A stretch of DNA of 64,000 bases from Brevibacillus_H sp041920465. Lineage in GTDB: Bacteria; Bacillota; Bacilli; Brevibacillales; Brevibacillaceae. The DNA lies in contig JBHGXW010000017.1 of assembly GCA_041920465.1 (NCBI GenBank), positions 1-64,000 of the forward strand, written 5' to 3'. Positions 51,715-60,703 of the stretch are shown one piece after another. The notes beneath the pieces were generated by a model that saw only the letters and a list, made by a program, of their open reading frames with translations, did not search any database and had not been told where the DNA came from. A program made the position numbers and the translations under genes. Numbering within the stretch: the first letter of the stretch is position 1; each line of letters starts with the position of its first letter.

Positions 51715-52116
51715 CTATTCCGTTCTCTCTCTTGCCTGTCTTTCGAACCAAGCTTTGGACAGCAACCGAACCACTTGTTTGGACAGCGACTTCTCTTCCT
51801 CGACAGTTTGTCCGTCCGCAGCGACAAGCCGATACAAAAGGGCGGTGTCGTCCGCAGGGTCTGACTTGGTTTGAAGCGTTTTGTCGCCCAGCTTGCCCGC
51901 TTCCTTCCACTCCTCGATCATCAATTCATATTCATCGATGGCCAATTCAATATACTCTCCGTCAGGCAAATCGATTACCGCGTATCCGTCGTGTTCAATT
52001 TCTGCTTCGTATGTATGTCCGTTGGCTTTCTCATAGAGCGCCAGTTCCGCTTTATCGTTTAAGTTCTCTTCAATCTTCTTGAAATCGCGGATTGTTACTT
52101 TTACCAATCTTTTCAT
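51715..52116 (-). CDS. hypothetical protein
   Basis: The 133-residue acidic, soluble protein has no family I recognise. It begins with a beta-rich part (MKRLVKVTIRDFKKIEEN, YEAEIEHDGYAVIDLPDGEYIEL) and ends with a basic helix (KQVVRLLSKAWFERQARERTE). AAGGAGG precedes the ATG. It stands alone, divergent from asnB. Confidence 0.6.
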   Translation of the reverse strand: MKRLVKVTIRDFKKIEENLNDKAELALYEKANGHTYEAEIEHDGYAVIDLPDGEYIELAIDEYELMIEEWKEAGKLGDKTLQTKSDPADDTALLYRLVAADGQTVEEEKSLSKQVVRLLSKAWFERQARERTE

Positions 52117-52276
52117 CTTGATCGCCTCCTTCTCTACTCTAGCATGATCGTTGGATCGATTCCAGCGTTTACTAAGTTAGGATTTTTTCATTGGTTCGGA
52201 CAGACAATTCCGCCCAGTTTCTTGCATACGATGTGCCGAGGGCGATAGCAAGATTGGAACGGAAGGATGAATGACG

Positions 52277-54121
52277 ATGTGTGGAATAACTGGTTGGATT
52301 CATTGGAAGAAAGACTTGACACTGGAACTTCCGATTATCCAAAAAATGACCGAAACCCTGACGAATCGCGGGCCGGACGCAGTGGGAATCTGGATGAACA
52401 AGCATGTTGCGTTCGGACATCGACGTTTATGCGTCGTAGACCCAGCCGGGGGAGCGCAGCCGATGACCAAAAAACGGGGCGATTACAATTATACGATGAT
52501 TTATAACGGAGAACTATATAATACGGAAGACATAAGGCGGGAATTGCTGGCAAGAGGACACCAGTTCCGCTCTCACTCCGACACGGAAGTGCTGTTGACG
52601 GCTTACATGGAATGGGGCAGTGAATGCCTCCGCAAACTGAACGGCATTTTTGCCTTTGCCATCTGGGATGAACCGAGACAACGGCTGTTTCTGGCTCGTG
52701 ACCGGATGGGGGTAAAACCGCTCTTTTATGCGGAACGGGAGCATTCTTTTTACTTCGGCTCGGAATTAAAAGCGTTGCTCGCACATCCTGACGTACGCCC
52801 CGAAATCGATCGGGAAGGGTTGGCAGAAATCTTCATGATGGGCCCCTCCCGTACTCCAGGCCATGGTGTGTTCCGGGGAGTGAAGGAATTAAGGCCGGGA
52901 TATTTCCTGGAAGTGGACGAATCAGGAGTCCGCAGCCGCCAGTATTGGTCGCTCGTGAGCAAACCGCATGAGGATGATTTTGAGACGACGGTTTCAACGG
53001 TTCGCTCCCTTTTGCTCGATTCGATCGAACGCCAGCTTGTCTCCGACGTCCCGATCGCTACCCTGTTATCCGGCGGACTGGACTCCAGCGTGATTACGGC
53101 TGTTTCTGCCGAGGTGTTCAAACGGGAAGGCCGCGGCCCCTTGCATACTTACTCGATTGATTATGTGGGCAACCATCAACATTTCAAGGCAAGCTCTTTC
53201 CAGCCCGACGAAGATGCTCCCTGGATCAAGCGGGTAAGCGAATATATTGGCACGATTCATCACACGATTGAATTTGATACGCCCGAACTGGCGGAATCGC
53301 TGAAAACTGCCCTTTTTGCCAGAGACTTGCCGGGAATGACGGATATTGACGCTTCCCTGTACCTGTTTTGCCGTGAAATAAAAAAGGAGACGACCGTTGT
53401 TCTTTCCGGCGAGTGCGCGGATGAGGTGTTTGGCGGCTATCCGTGGTTTTATCGGGAGGAATTGCTGCAGTCGGGCACCTTCCCCTGGATGCGATTGACA
53501 CACCAACGCGTAAATTGGCTGTCCGATGAAATGAAGGACTTGATTCGGCCATCCGAGTATTTGGCGCAGCGCTACCAAGAGACTCTGGACGAGGTGCCGC
53601 GCTTGCCGGGAGAAGATCCTGAGGAAGCTCGCCGCCGGGAAATGTTTTATCTGAACATCAACTGGTTTATGAGTACACTGTTGGACCGCAAAGACCGGAT
53701 GAGTATGGCAGCCAGTCTGGAGGCAAGGGTTCCGTTCTGCGATCACAGGATTGTCGAGTACGTCTGGAACATTCCGTGGGCGATGAAGCGGCATATGGAC
53801 CGTGAAAAAGGCATTTTGCGCAAGGCAATGGAAGGCATTTTGCCGGATGATGTGCTGTATCGTAAAAAGAGCCCCTATCCGAAGACACACAATCCCGCCT
53901 ATGCAGAGGCTACCCGCAAGTGGCTCCTGGAGGTACTGGACGATCCGGCTTCACCGCTTCTGCCGTTGATCGATCAAGAGGTAGTCCGTGAGATCACCAA
54001 ACAGGACACGGCAGCCAGCAATCTCCCATGGTTCGGGCAGTTGATGAGCACGCCACAATTGTTTGCCTATCTGGCTCAAATTGATTTGTGGCTGAGAGAA
54101 TACAAGGTAACGATCGTTTAA
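52277..54121 (+). CDS. asnB: glutamine-hydrolysing asparagine synthetase
   Basis: The protein of about 614 residues makes asparagine from aspartate, ATP and glutamine. After Met removal, Cys1 of MCGITGW is the glutaminase nucleophile. The amidotransferase domain shows NRGPDAVG and NGELYN, and the synthetase domain has the pyrophosphatase loop TLLSGGLDSSVITAV and SGECADEVFGGYPW. I choose the ATG at 52277 (MCGI); an ATG two codons earlier would hide the cysteine and is poorly spaced from GGAAGGA. Confidence 0.94.
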   Translation: MCGITGWIHWKKDLTLELPIIQKMTETLTNRGPDAVGIWMNKHVAFGHRRLCVVDPAGGAQPMTKKRGDYNYTMIYNGELYNTEDIRRELLARGHQFRSHSDTEVLLTAYMEWGSECLRKLNGIFAFAIWDEPRQRLFLARDRMGVKPLFYAEREHSFYFGSELKALLAHPDVRPEIDREGLAEIFMMGPSRTPGHGVFRGVKELRPGYFLEVDESGVRSRQYWSLVSKPHEDDFETTVSTVRSLLLDSIERQLVSDVPIATLLSGGLDSSVITAVSAEVFKREGRGPLHTYSIDYVGNHQHFKASSFQPDEDAPWIKRVSEYIGTIHHTIEFDTPELAESLKTALFARDLPGMTDIDASLYLFCREIKKETTVVLSGECADEVFGGYPWFYREELLQSGTFPWMRLTHQRVNWLSDEMKDLIRPSEYLAQRYQETLDEVPRLPGEDPEEARRREMFYLNINWFMSTLLDRKDRMSMAASLEARVPFCDHRIVEYVWNIPWAMKRHMDREKGILRKAMEGILPDDVLYRKKSPYPKTHNPAYAEATRKWLLEVLDDPASPLLPLIDQEVVREITKQDTAASNLPWFGQLMSTPQLFAYLAQIDLWLREYKVTIV

Positions 54122-54162
54122 GCAATTTTCATGATTTAAATCGATAAAGCTTTCTTTTATAG

Positions 54163-54200
54163 AAAAAACTCCCTTCCAAATGCAAAGGGAGTTTTGGTTT
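54163..54200. terminator. bidirectional intrinsic terminator
   Basis: AACTCCCTT / AAGGGAGTT with a 9-nt loop and T-runs on both sides lies between the converging asnB and cstR-like genes. Confidence 0.85.
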
Positions 54201-54206
54201 TGCCTC

Positions 54207-54467
54207 TTATCGGCTTTTTACAAGCAAATCAACTGCTTCTTTAATGATAGGGTCAGGGTTGTTTCCCTTGCTGAGTTCTTCACGGATGCAGGATTCCAGA
54301 TTGCTGGCTACAATCAAGCCAATGCTGCGGTCAACAGCAGAACGAATCGCGGTCAATTGCGTTACAACATCCCGGCAGTCTTTGGTTTGTTCCATCATGC
54401 TCAGCACACCGCGAATCTGGCCTTCAATCCGGCGCAGACGATTTTTTATCGAATCTGAATATTGCAT
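54207..54467 (-). CDS. cstR: CsoR/RcnR-family repressor, CstR-like persulfide sensor
   Basis: The 86-residue helical repressor starts MQYSDSIKNRLRRIEGQIRG, and has Cys in KDCRDVVTQL near residue 31 and in ASNLESCIREEL near residue 60, ending KEAVDLLVKSR. The residue that is His in copper-sensing CsoR is replaced by Asn/Glu-type residues. This is the two-cysteine pattern of CstR, which senses persulfides. I start at MQYSDS; the longer frame has no ribosome site. No cst-type sulfide oxidation genes adjoin it, so its targets lie elsewhere, apart from a probable site on its own promoter. Confidence 0.8.
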   Translation of the reverse strand: MQYSDSIKNRLRRIEGQIRGVLSMMEQTKDCRDVVTQLTAIRSAVDRSIGLIVASNLESCIREELSKGNNPDPIIKEAVDLLVKSR

Positions 54468-54502
54468 GAAACCACCTCTAGGTTGGCACTCTTTCATTTT
54501 AT

Positions 54503-54520
54503 TATACCCTACGGGGCAAT
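54503..54520 (-). promoter_or_regulatory. candidate CstR/CsoR-type operator
   Basis: TATACCCTACGGGGCAAT has the C-tract/G-tract layout of operators of this repressor family and lies 36-53 bp before the cstR-like start, consistent with autorepression. Confidence 0.45.
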
Positions 54521-54660
54521 TCGCACAAGTAGATTCTTTGATTTCATGCAAGTCATTGGACAAACCCTGCTTTTATTGTCACCAAATTGACTTAAGTTTG
54601 CGGCAAGTGCCGTTGTTACGTCACGAGCAAGAATTTTTTTTGGGGGTTGGACGGCAGGGA

Positions 54661-54689
54661 TTGACTTTCCCCAATCGTTGATAGATAAT
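54661..54689 (+). promoter_or_regulatory. trpS promoter
   Basis: TTGACT and GATAAT are separated by 17 bp, about 50 bp before the start codon. No T-box features were found in this leader, in contrast to argS. Confidence 0.55.
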
Positions 54690-54739
54690 ACTTGGAGTTT
54701 TACTCTGGCAGTGGTTTTGATTGAAGGAGGAATACATAC

Positions 54740-55723
54740 GTGAAGCGATTATTTTCTGGAGTTCAACCATCTGGAAATCTGACAATCGGCAATTACCTGG
54801 GAGCGATCAAGCAATTCGTCGAGCTTCAACATGCAGCAGAAGCCTTCTACTGTGTTGTCGATTTGCATGCGCTCACGGTTCCCCAGGATCCGGATGAGCT
54901 TCGCAAACGTTCACGCGAGATTGCCCAACTTTACCTGGCGTGCGGGGTTGACCCGAACAAAGCAACGATCTTTATTCAATCCCACGTCAAGGAACATGCT
55001 GAGCTGGGCTGGTTGTTGCAGTGTGTGGCCAATATGGGCGAACTGGGCCGCATGACGCAATTTAAAGATAAATCGGAAGGCAAAACATCCGTTAACGTCG
55101 GTCTGTTCACTTATCCGGTGCTGATGGCGGCAGATATCTTGTTATATGATGCCACACATGTACCGGTTGGCGAAGATCAGAAGCAGCACATCGAATTGAC
55201 CCGCGACATAGCGGAGCGCTTCAATGGCCGTTTCGGTGAAACCTTCGTCATTCCGGAGCCGCATATTCAAGAGTTTGGCGCCCGTATCATGGCCCTGGAC
55301 AACCCGGAGAAAAAAATGTCCAAATCGGCTGAAAGTGAAGCAAGCCGCATCGCCATTCTGGAAGCTCCGGAAGTCTTCAAGAAAAAGATCATGCGGGCCG
55401 TCACCGATACGGACAATGAAATCCGCTATGACGAAGAGAACAAGCCGGGTATCTCCAACCTGCTTACCATCTACAGCCTGTTTGCTGATGAGTCGATTGA
55501 ATCACTGGTGAAGCGCTACGCCGGACAAGGCTATGGCACCCTGAAAAAGGATCTGGTGGAAGTATTGACCGACAAGCTGGGCCGCATTCAAAAGCGTTTC
55601 AACGAGCTAAACGACCACGCAGAACTGGACCGTATCCTGCGGGATGGCGCGGAAAAGGCAAGAGCGATTGCCGAACAAACCATGAACCGGGTAAAAGATG
55701 CAATGGGCTTGGTGCGCTACTAA
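54740..55723 (+). CDS. trpS: tryptophanyl-tRNA synthetase
   Basis: The 327-residue class I enzyme has the HIGH-type motif PSGNLTIGNYLGA and the KMSKS motif PEKKMSKSAES, and MGELGRMTQFKDKS. Length fits the bacterial enzyme. GAAGGAGG precedes the start, which is GTG. It is monocistronic with a strong terminator. Confidence 0.96.
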   Translation: MKRLFSGVQPSGNLTIGNYLGAIKQFVELQHAAEAFYCVVDLHALTVPQDPDELRKRSREIAQLYLACGVDPNKATIFIQSHVKEHAELGWLLQCVANMGELGRMTQFKDKSEGKTSVNVGLFTYPVLMAADILLYDATHVPVGEDQKQHIELTRDIAERFNGRFGETFVIPEPHIQEFGARIMALDNPEKKMSKSAESEASRIAILEAPEVFKKKIMRAVTDTDNEIRYDEENKPGISNLLTIYSLFADESIESLVKRYAGQGYGTLKKDLVEVLTDKLGRIQKRFNELNDHAELDRILRDGAEKARAIAEQTMNRVKDAMGLVRY

Positions 55724-55726
55724 GCG

Positions 55727-55758
55727 AAAACCGTTTCCTTCGATGGAAACGGTTTTTT
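55727..55758. terminator. intrinsic terminator of trpS (and of the nitroreductase gene)
   Basis: GAAAACCGTTTCC / GGAAACGGTTTT is a near-perfect stem with a TTCGAT loop and TTTTTT after it on the plus strand. Confidence 0.88.
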
Positions 55759-55795
55759 CATTAACCGGCGTTTTCAACCAGTGCCCCTTAAACCC

Positions 55796-56422
55796 TCAAA
55801 ACGCATCAAACGAAACGAACTGTCCGACCGGTTTCCGGTATCCTCTTGGACGTTGGCTGGATGTATCTTCTTTCCCCAAAGAAATCATCATAACCGGCTC
55901 GAATTGTTCGGGAATATGAAACAACTTTCTAATTTGCTCCGGATCGAATCCAATCATCGGGCACGTGTCCCAGCCTTTGTCTTTGGCGATCAGCATCAGC
56001 TGCATCGCAGAAAGGCTGGCATTGCGGATCGCCTCGTCGCGTTGAAACACTTCGCCTCTCATTTCATAAGTATGGGTCACTGACTCAACCAGTGAATCGT
56101 ATTCCTGCTTCGTCAAGAGTCCGAGATTCAGCATCCCCTGATTCAGTTCCCCCACTTGTTGGTATGCTTTTTTGTCACCAAGCACAATGATCACAGCAGA
56201 AGCGGTAAGCACCTTGTATTGCTGGTAAGCCGCTTCGTATACTTTTTCCTTTAACTCAGGATTTGTCACCACTATGTATCTGGCATGCTGCAGGTTAAAT
56301 GCCGATGGCGCGAACTTGACCGCATTAAAGATGTCCTCCAATTCCGATTGAGAGATTTCAATTCCCTTGATAAATTTATTGGCAGACCGTCTTGTTTTGA
56401 CAATTTCAAGCAATTGACCCAC
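55796..56422 (-). CDS. nitroreductase-family FMN oxidoreductase
   Basis: This 208-residue flavoprotein has the family start TRRSANKFIKGIEISQSELEDIFNAVKFAPSAFNLQHARYIVV, with the FMN-binding RRS and APSAFN motifs, and later TCPMIGFDPEQIRKLFHIPE. It probably reduces quinones, nitro compounds or other acceptors with NAD(P)H as a homodimer. Resembles the YodC/YfkO group. Monocistronic. Confidence 0.9.
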   Translation of the reverse strand: MGQLLEIVKTRRSANKFIKGIEISQSELEDIFNAVKFAPSAFNLQHARYIVVTNPELKEKVYEAAYQQYKVLTASAVIIVLGDKKAYQQVGELNQGMLNLGLLTKQEYDSLVESVTHTYEMRGEVFQRDEAIRNASLSAMQLMLIAKDKGWDTCPMIGFDPEQIRKLFHIPEQFEPVMMISLGKEDTSSQRPRGYRKPVGQFVSFDAF

Positions 56423-56540
56423 AATCTTTCATCTCCCTTTGATTCATCATTTTCTGATTCTGGTAATTACTATATCACATTTACTGCAAAAAAGTAAGTA
56501 ATTAATTATTTTAAAGTTATGTGAACTTTTCCGACAAATA

Positions 56541-56572
56541 AAAGCGCCCCCGTTAGTTGCAACGGAAGCGCT
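56541..56572 (-). terminator. rnpB terminator
   Basis: On the minus strand AAGCGCTTCCGTTG / AACGGGGGCGCTT is followed by TTATTT, about 45 bp after the RNase P RNA. Confidence 0.75.
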
Positions 56573-56617
56573 TGGCGGCACACCCCCATCAGGAGATGTG
56601 TTGATTCTTTATTTTCT

Positions 56618-57022
56618 AGCAAGAGATGCTGTAAGCCAGGTTCTGTACTCCCGTGCTGCAAACGGGGAATTACCCCTCGCACCAAGAGCGATAGTCATCT
56701 ATCTATGGCAGCTAAGCCGCCATCTGTCCCTCCGTTCATTTCCTTTGGGACAGTTCCCCTACCAAATTTGGGTTTCTCGCTCGCAGGGTTTACCGCGTTC
56801 CATCTTCCCTGTCGCCAGGAAAGCTACGTTTCTGTGGCACTTTCAGCGTACTCGGGTCTCAGGGAGAACCCTTTCCACGCCGTCAGCGAAGCTGTAAGCC
56901 TCACTGCCCTAGTTTGCACTAGGTACGAACACTCCAAGCATCTCAGCCTGGGCGAGCCTGGACTTTCCTCTGCCGTCGATCACCAAGGCAATCACGACAG
57001 CGACTATCCACATCTCTTGCTA
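56618..57022 (-). ncRNA. rnpB: RNase P RNA, Bacillus (B) type
   Basis: Minus-strand sequence contains the universal blocks GAGGAAAGTCCAGGCTCGCC near the 5' end, GAGATGC, GAAAGTGCCACAG, GGAACGCGGTAAACCC, GGTAGGGGAAC-like P15 region and the closing CAGAACCTGGCTTACAG. The ends AGCAAGAGATG and CATCTCTTGCT pair as helix P1, which sets both boundaries. The layout matches B. subtilis rnpB. Confidence 0.95.
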
Positions 57023-57190
57023 TTCTTTTTAGTATCTCAACGTGACAAAGAATAATATAACATATCTTACGAACTGTGGTCAATTGGAGATTAACGCCAA
57101 TTACAGACTATTAAGCAGATAAAAACAACGGTATACTAGAAACTGTGACGAACGTCTTGCGAATCAGATGCGTAACAACGGGGTGGTAGA

Positions 57191-57520
57191 ATGGAAACGC
57201 TGATGACAATCTCTTCGCTCGCCGCAGCCCGCTTGCGGCTGTTGATGGAACAAGAGGCTGACGCACCTGAGTTGGGGATCAAACTGCAGATGACCTCCTC
57301 CGGCTGCGGAAGTTTGTCATTTGCCATTGCGATCACGACCCCGGAAAAAAACGACCTGAGCGAGGAGATAGAGGGAATCAAACTGTTTTACCAGGAAGCG
57401 GACCGAAGCTGGCTCGCCGGACTTGTGATTGATCTCAATCGCGAGACAGGGCGCTTCCAAATCTTTCATCCCCGTCCGCCCGCAAGCGGATGTGCCCTCT
57501 CTTCAGTTGATTTCAGCTAG
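57191..57520 (+). CDS. HesB/IscA-like iron-sulfur biogenesis domain protein
   Basis: The 109-residue protein has the A-type carrier outline: MTISSLAAARLRLLMEQE at the start, GIKLQMTSSGCGSLSFAIAI with the first conserved Cys near residue 38, and the end ASGCALSSVDFS, which has only one of the two cysteines of the usual CGCG motif. Some Bacillales members differ in the same way, so cluster binding may be altered. It is 34 bp before the gamma-carbonic-anhydrase-like gene, probably the same transcript. Confidence 0.75.
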   Translation: METLMTISSLAAARLRLLMEQEADAPELGIKLQMTSSGCGSLSFAIAITTPEKNDLSEEIEGIKLFYQEADRSWLAGLVIDLNRETGRFQIFHPRPPASGCALSSVDFS

Positions 57521-57553
57521 TAATTTTAACATTTGACAAAAGGAGTATGCTGC

Positions 57554-58084
57554 ATGTTGCTTTTACCATTCGAAGACAAAGTGCCGCAAATTGATGAATC
57601 TGTTTTTCTGGCCAAAGGGGTGGTCGTATCGGGTGACGTCACGATTGGAGCCGATACTTCCATCTGGTACAATACCGTCATTCGCGGCGATATCGCGCCT
57701 ACCGTGATTGGCAAACGGGTCAGCGTGCAGGATAACAGCACGCTGCACCAAAGCCCGGGGAATCCGCTTATTATCGAGGATGAAGTAACCATTGGCCACA
57801 ATGTGGTGTTACATAGCTGCATCATTCGCCAAGGTGCTTTGATCGGCATGGGCGCCATCATTCTGGATGGCGCGGAAATTGGCGAAGAAGCCATGATTGG
57901 AGCCGGAACACTCGTCCCCCCAGGTATGAAAATTCCGCCGCGCACGCTTGCCGTAGGCTCTCCGGCCAAGGTGAAGCGGGATTTGACCGAAGCTGATTTC
58001 AAGGAGTTCCGCCGGATTCGCCAATCTTATGTGGACAAGGGCAAAATCTACCGCAAGCTGGAAGAAAATCCGCTGTCCAGGTAA
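57554..58084 (+). CDS. gamma-carbonic-anhydrase-family hexapeptide protein (YtoA/PaaY-like)
   Basis: The 176-residue left-handed beta-helix protein has hexapeptide repeats (VVVSGDVTIGADTSIWYNTVIRGD). Metal-ligand histidines are in DNSTLHQSPG and IGHNVVLHSCII, as in gamma-carbonic anhydrases. Many family members have other or unknown activities. I start at MLLLPFEDK, eight bases after AAAGGAG; the seven-codon longer frame overlaps that site. Confidence 0.88.
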   Translation: MLLLPFEDKVPQIDESVFLAKGVVVSGDVTIGADTSIWYNTVIRGDIAPTVIGKRVSVQDNSTLHQSPGNPLIIEDEVTIGHNVVLHSCIIRQGALIGMGAIILDGAEIGEEAMIGAGTLVPPGMKIPPRTLAVGSPAKVKRDLTEADFKEFRRIRQSYVDKGKIYRKLEENPLSR

Positions 58085-58143
58085 ACCCTGAGCGAAAATA
58101 TAACCCTCTCCTCCCCTCAGGTCTGCAATTGGGAGGAGCTTGG

Positions 58144-59817
58144 TTACCGCCGATAATACTTGTGCACCTGCGGCATATAGGAAAATGAATTGGCGAACAC
58201 TTCGTCGGGCTGCCCGTCCGCTACCATTTCTCCTTGATAGAGAATGCTAAGCCGGTTGGCGTACAGGTAAGCAAACTCCACATCGTGCGTGATCACCAGC
58301 GACGCTTCTACCGGCAGGGTGTGAAGCAGGTGAGCCAGCTTCTCTTTCTGGAGCAAATCAAGCCCGCGCGTCGGTTCGTCGAGCAAGAGAACCCTTGGTC
58401 TTTGGGCAAGCACCAGCATGAGGGCCAACAACTGCCGCTCTCCTCCGCTTAGATCGTGCGGATGGCGGTGCCGATACTTCGTTAAATTGGCCAATTGCAA
58501 CAACTCTTCCACTCGCTGTGACAGGTTGGTCGCCTGGTGTCCGTGACGAACGGCAAAGCGAATTTCTTCCTCCACGGTGTCATGCAAAAGATAGTCATTG
58601 GGATTCTGCGACAGATAACCTATCCGCTGATCCGGTTCTTCCTTCCGCTCCGTGATCTCCTGCCCCTGCCACAGCAAGCTGCCTTTGGAAAGCGGCATTA
58701 CCTGCGCCAGCAGTTTCGCAAGCGTGCTTTTGCCGGCCCCATTTTCGCCAAGCAGCGCGATACGGTCACCTGAAAAGATGGAATAGTTAAAATCTGTAAA
58801 GATCGGAGCGTGGGGAAGATACCCTGCCGTAATTGCTTGAAGCTGGAGCAGGGGCTGTTTAACCGGTTCTCTTTGATTCTCCTGCCGCTTCACAATGAGG
58901 CGTTCTGTCAGGTTCCGCCACCAGGATCTGTGATGTACCCTCTCGGAAGCTCCCTGTTCCTGTTCAACAGCTCCTATCCCCGGCTCGCCTTGTGGTGGAG
59001 TATGGCTGCGCGCCTCCTTCACGGTAAGCGGCAATCCGGGGTACTGCTGTTCCACAAAATGGCGGGTGATCGGGGGTAAAAACCGGCTCCATTCCTGCCG
59101 CTCCCGCCGGCACAAGGAAGCAAACTCTGCCGGAGTGCCCGTGAAAACCACTCTCCCTGCCTCGAACAGAAAAATGCGATCCGCCAGGTGGAAGCAGCGC
59201 TCCAGGCGGTGTTCACTCAACACGATGGTCAGCCCCCATTCCTCATTTAAGCGGCGAATGGTGTGCAATACCTCTTCGGCATGGATCGGATCAAGCTGCG
59301 AAGTTGGTTCGTCCAACAGAAGCGCCTGCGGATAAGTGGTCAAGACACTGGCCAAGGCAACCAATTGTTTTTCGCCTCCGCTTAAGGAAGCCGTTTTGCG
59401 TGACAAGAGGCTGCTTAGACCCAGCAAATGGCTTACTTCTGCCAATCTGCTTCGCATCTGAAGCGGGTCAATTCCCAGATTTTCCATACCAAACACAATT
59501 TCGCGTTCTACGGTCTCCAAAAGCAATTGCCTCTCCGGGTCCTGGTTCAAAAATCCTGCCGCTGACACAAGCGTCCGTTGTTCAAGCTGTTCGATTGCCT
59601 GATCGTAGAGGCAAACCTCTCCGCTCAGCTTTCCTCCATAAAACCGCGGCACCAAACCGTTCAGCGATCTCAGAAAAGTGGACTTCCCGCTCCCGCTTGC
59701 CCCAATCAGCAATACGAACTCTCCCTGCCTGATGTTTACGCTGACGTCGGTTAAAGACGGCATTTCCGCTTCAGGGTATTGATAGGTTAGTGTTTTACAT
59801 TGAAATATGTTCATCAT
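58144..59817 (-). CDS. ECF transporter double ATPase (fused EcfA1-EcfA2 type)
   Basis: The 557-residue protein has two ABC ATPase halves joined by a charged linker (about 265-320). Walker A sequences are LIGASGSGKSTF (near 34) and LLGENGAGKSTL (near 355); signatures are SLSGGEKQL and DLSGGERQLL; Walker B LLLDEPTSQLD and LLLDEPTRGLD. Such fusions energise ECF vitamin importers. The start ATGATG follows GAGGGAG. Its 5' end overlaps the T-component gene by 23 bp. Confidence 0.92.
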   Translation of the reverse strand: MMNIFQCKTLTYQYPEAEMPSLTDVSVNIRQGEFVLLIGASGSGKSTFLRSLNGLVPRFYGGKLSGEVCLYDQAIEQLEQRTLVSAAGFLNQDPERQLLLETVEREIVFGMENLGIDPLQMRSRLAEVSHLLGLSSLLSRKTASLSGGEKQLVALASVLTTYPQALLLDEPTSQLDPIHAEEVLHTIRRLNEEWGLTIVLSEHRLERCFHLADRIFLFEAGRVVFTGTPAEFASLCRRERQEWSRFLPPITRHFVEQQYPGLPLTVKEARSHTPPQGEPGIGAVEQEQGASERVHHRSWWRNLTERLIVKRQENQREPVKQPLLQLQAITAGYLPHAPIFTDFNYSIFSGDRIALLGENGAGKSTLAKLLAQVMPLSKGSLLWQGQEITERKEEPDQRIGYLSQNPNDYLLHDTVEEEIRFAVRHGHQATNLSQRVEELLQLANLTKYRHRHPHDLSGGERQLLALMLVLAQRPRVLLLDEPTRGLDLLQKEKLAHLLHTLPVEASLVITHDVEFAYLYANRLSILYQGEMVADGQPDEVFANSFSYMPQVHKYYRR

Positions 59818-60703
59818 TTGTTCTCCCTCTCCGCATCCACAAAAGCGTTAACGCCCAGATACTCTTTAGCCCCATGACAAACAACGCATCCCCCGTCGGA
59901 TCAGCCCACACGAATGCAGGATAAAACTGAACGCTGCCAAACGACAGCAGCTTGCCGAACATTCCGAAAAGCAGCATGGCCAGCATCAAGAAAAGAGCAA
60001 TCCTTTCCCGCTGGTTCATGGCCTGCTGCCGGAAGAAACTGCGCTTGCCGCTGCCGAAACCGCGAGCATAAAGCGTCTCCGCCGTTATCCAAGAGCCCTC
60101 CATCCCCGAATAAACGAGCGGTTTTAAAATCAGCATCAAATAGTTGATTTTCTCCTTGATTCCCCTGCCCTTGGGACGAATGCCGCGGCACACCATCACT
60201 TCCTGAATCCGCTTGAATTCCTGCTGCATGAAAGGAAACAAACGAATGGCCATCACAGACGTCATGACAAACCGCGGGGTTACTCTGGCAAAAAAGAACA
60301 GAAAGCGGTCGTGATCGACAAACCACTGATAGGCACAAGAAAGCAGCAGGATAATGGACAGCCGAAGCACCCCCATGAATGAGTACATAAGCTCTTCCAC
60401 GGACACATCCAGCCGGCCGATAACGGGAATAATCGGCCCTCGCCACAACAGATGAGTGCCGTTGCTTTGAAAAAGCGGGTTGATCAGCATAAACAAAAGC
60501 ATCATCGCAAGCCCAAAACGGAAGGCGAATCCCGCTTTGGCCAGCTTCCGTTCCGCTCCCAGCCAAGTGAGAAGGGCAAGCAGTTGAACCGTCAAAAACA
60601 ACGGGTTTTCCCACATGAAGGCGAGGATGAAAGAGAAAAGCAAAAAAGTGACGACGACGAAAGGATGAATAGCGCGCCAACTCGAATCAGCCTGCCAGTT
60701 CAC
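59795..60703 (-). CDS. ECF transporter T component (EcfT/CbiQ-like)
   Basis: The 302-residue membrane protein has about five to six transmembrane segments. The EcfT coupling motifs with Ala-Arg-Gly are present in MVCRGIRPKGRG and TAETLYARGFGSGKRS, which contact the two ATPase halves. The start is GTG with AGGAGG upstream. It overlaps both neighbours, so the S, T and A parts are coupled. Confidence 0.9.
   Translation of the reverse strand: MNWQADSSWRAIHPFVVVTFLLFSFILAFMWENPLFLTVQLLALLTWLGAERKLAKAGFAFRFGLAMMLLFMLINPLFQSNGTHLLWRGPIIPVIGRLDVSVEELMYSFMGVLRLSIILLLSCAYQWFVDHDRFLFFFARVTPRFVMTSVMAIRLFPFMQQEFKRIQEVMVCRGIRPKGRGIKEKINYLMLILKPLVYSGMEGSWITAETLYARGFGSGKRSFFRQQAMNQRERIALFLMLAMLLFGMFGKLLSFGSVQFYPAFVWADPTGDALFVMGLKSIWALTLLWMRRGRTNDEHISM

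Noticed and set aside
54560..54740. T-box or trp attenuator before trpS
   Set aside because: No GGTACCGCG-type T-box sequence or terminator precedes the start; only a small GGCAAGTGCC hairpin and a promoter are seen.
56598..57055. Two plus-strand frames of 99 and 116 codons
   Set aside because: They lie wholly over the RNase P RNA gene on the other strand.
59901..60680. 259-codon minus-strand frame inside the ECF T-component gene
   Set aside because: It is an alternative-frame shadow of a gene with clear EcfT motifs.
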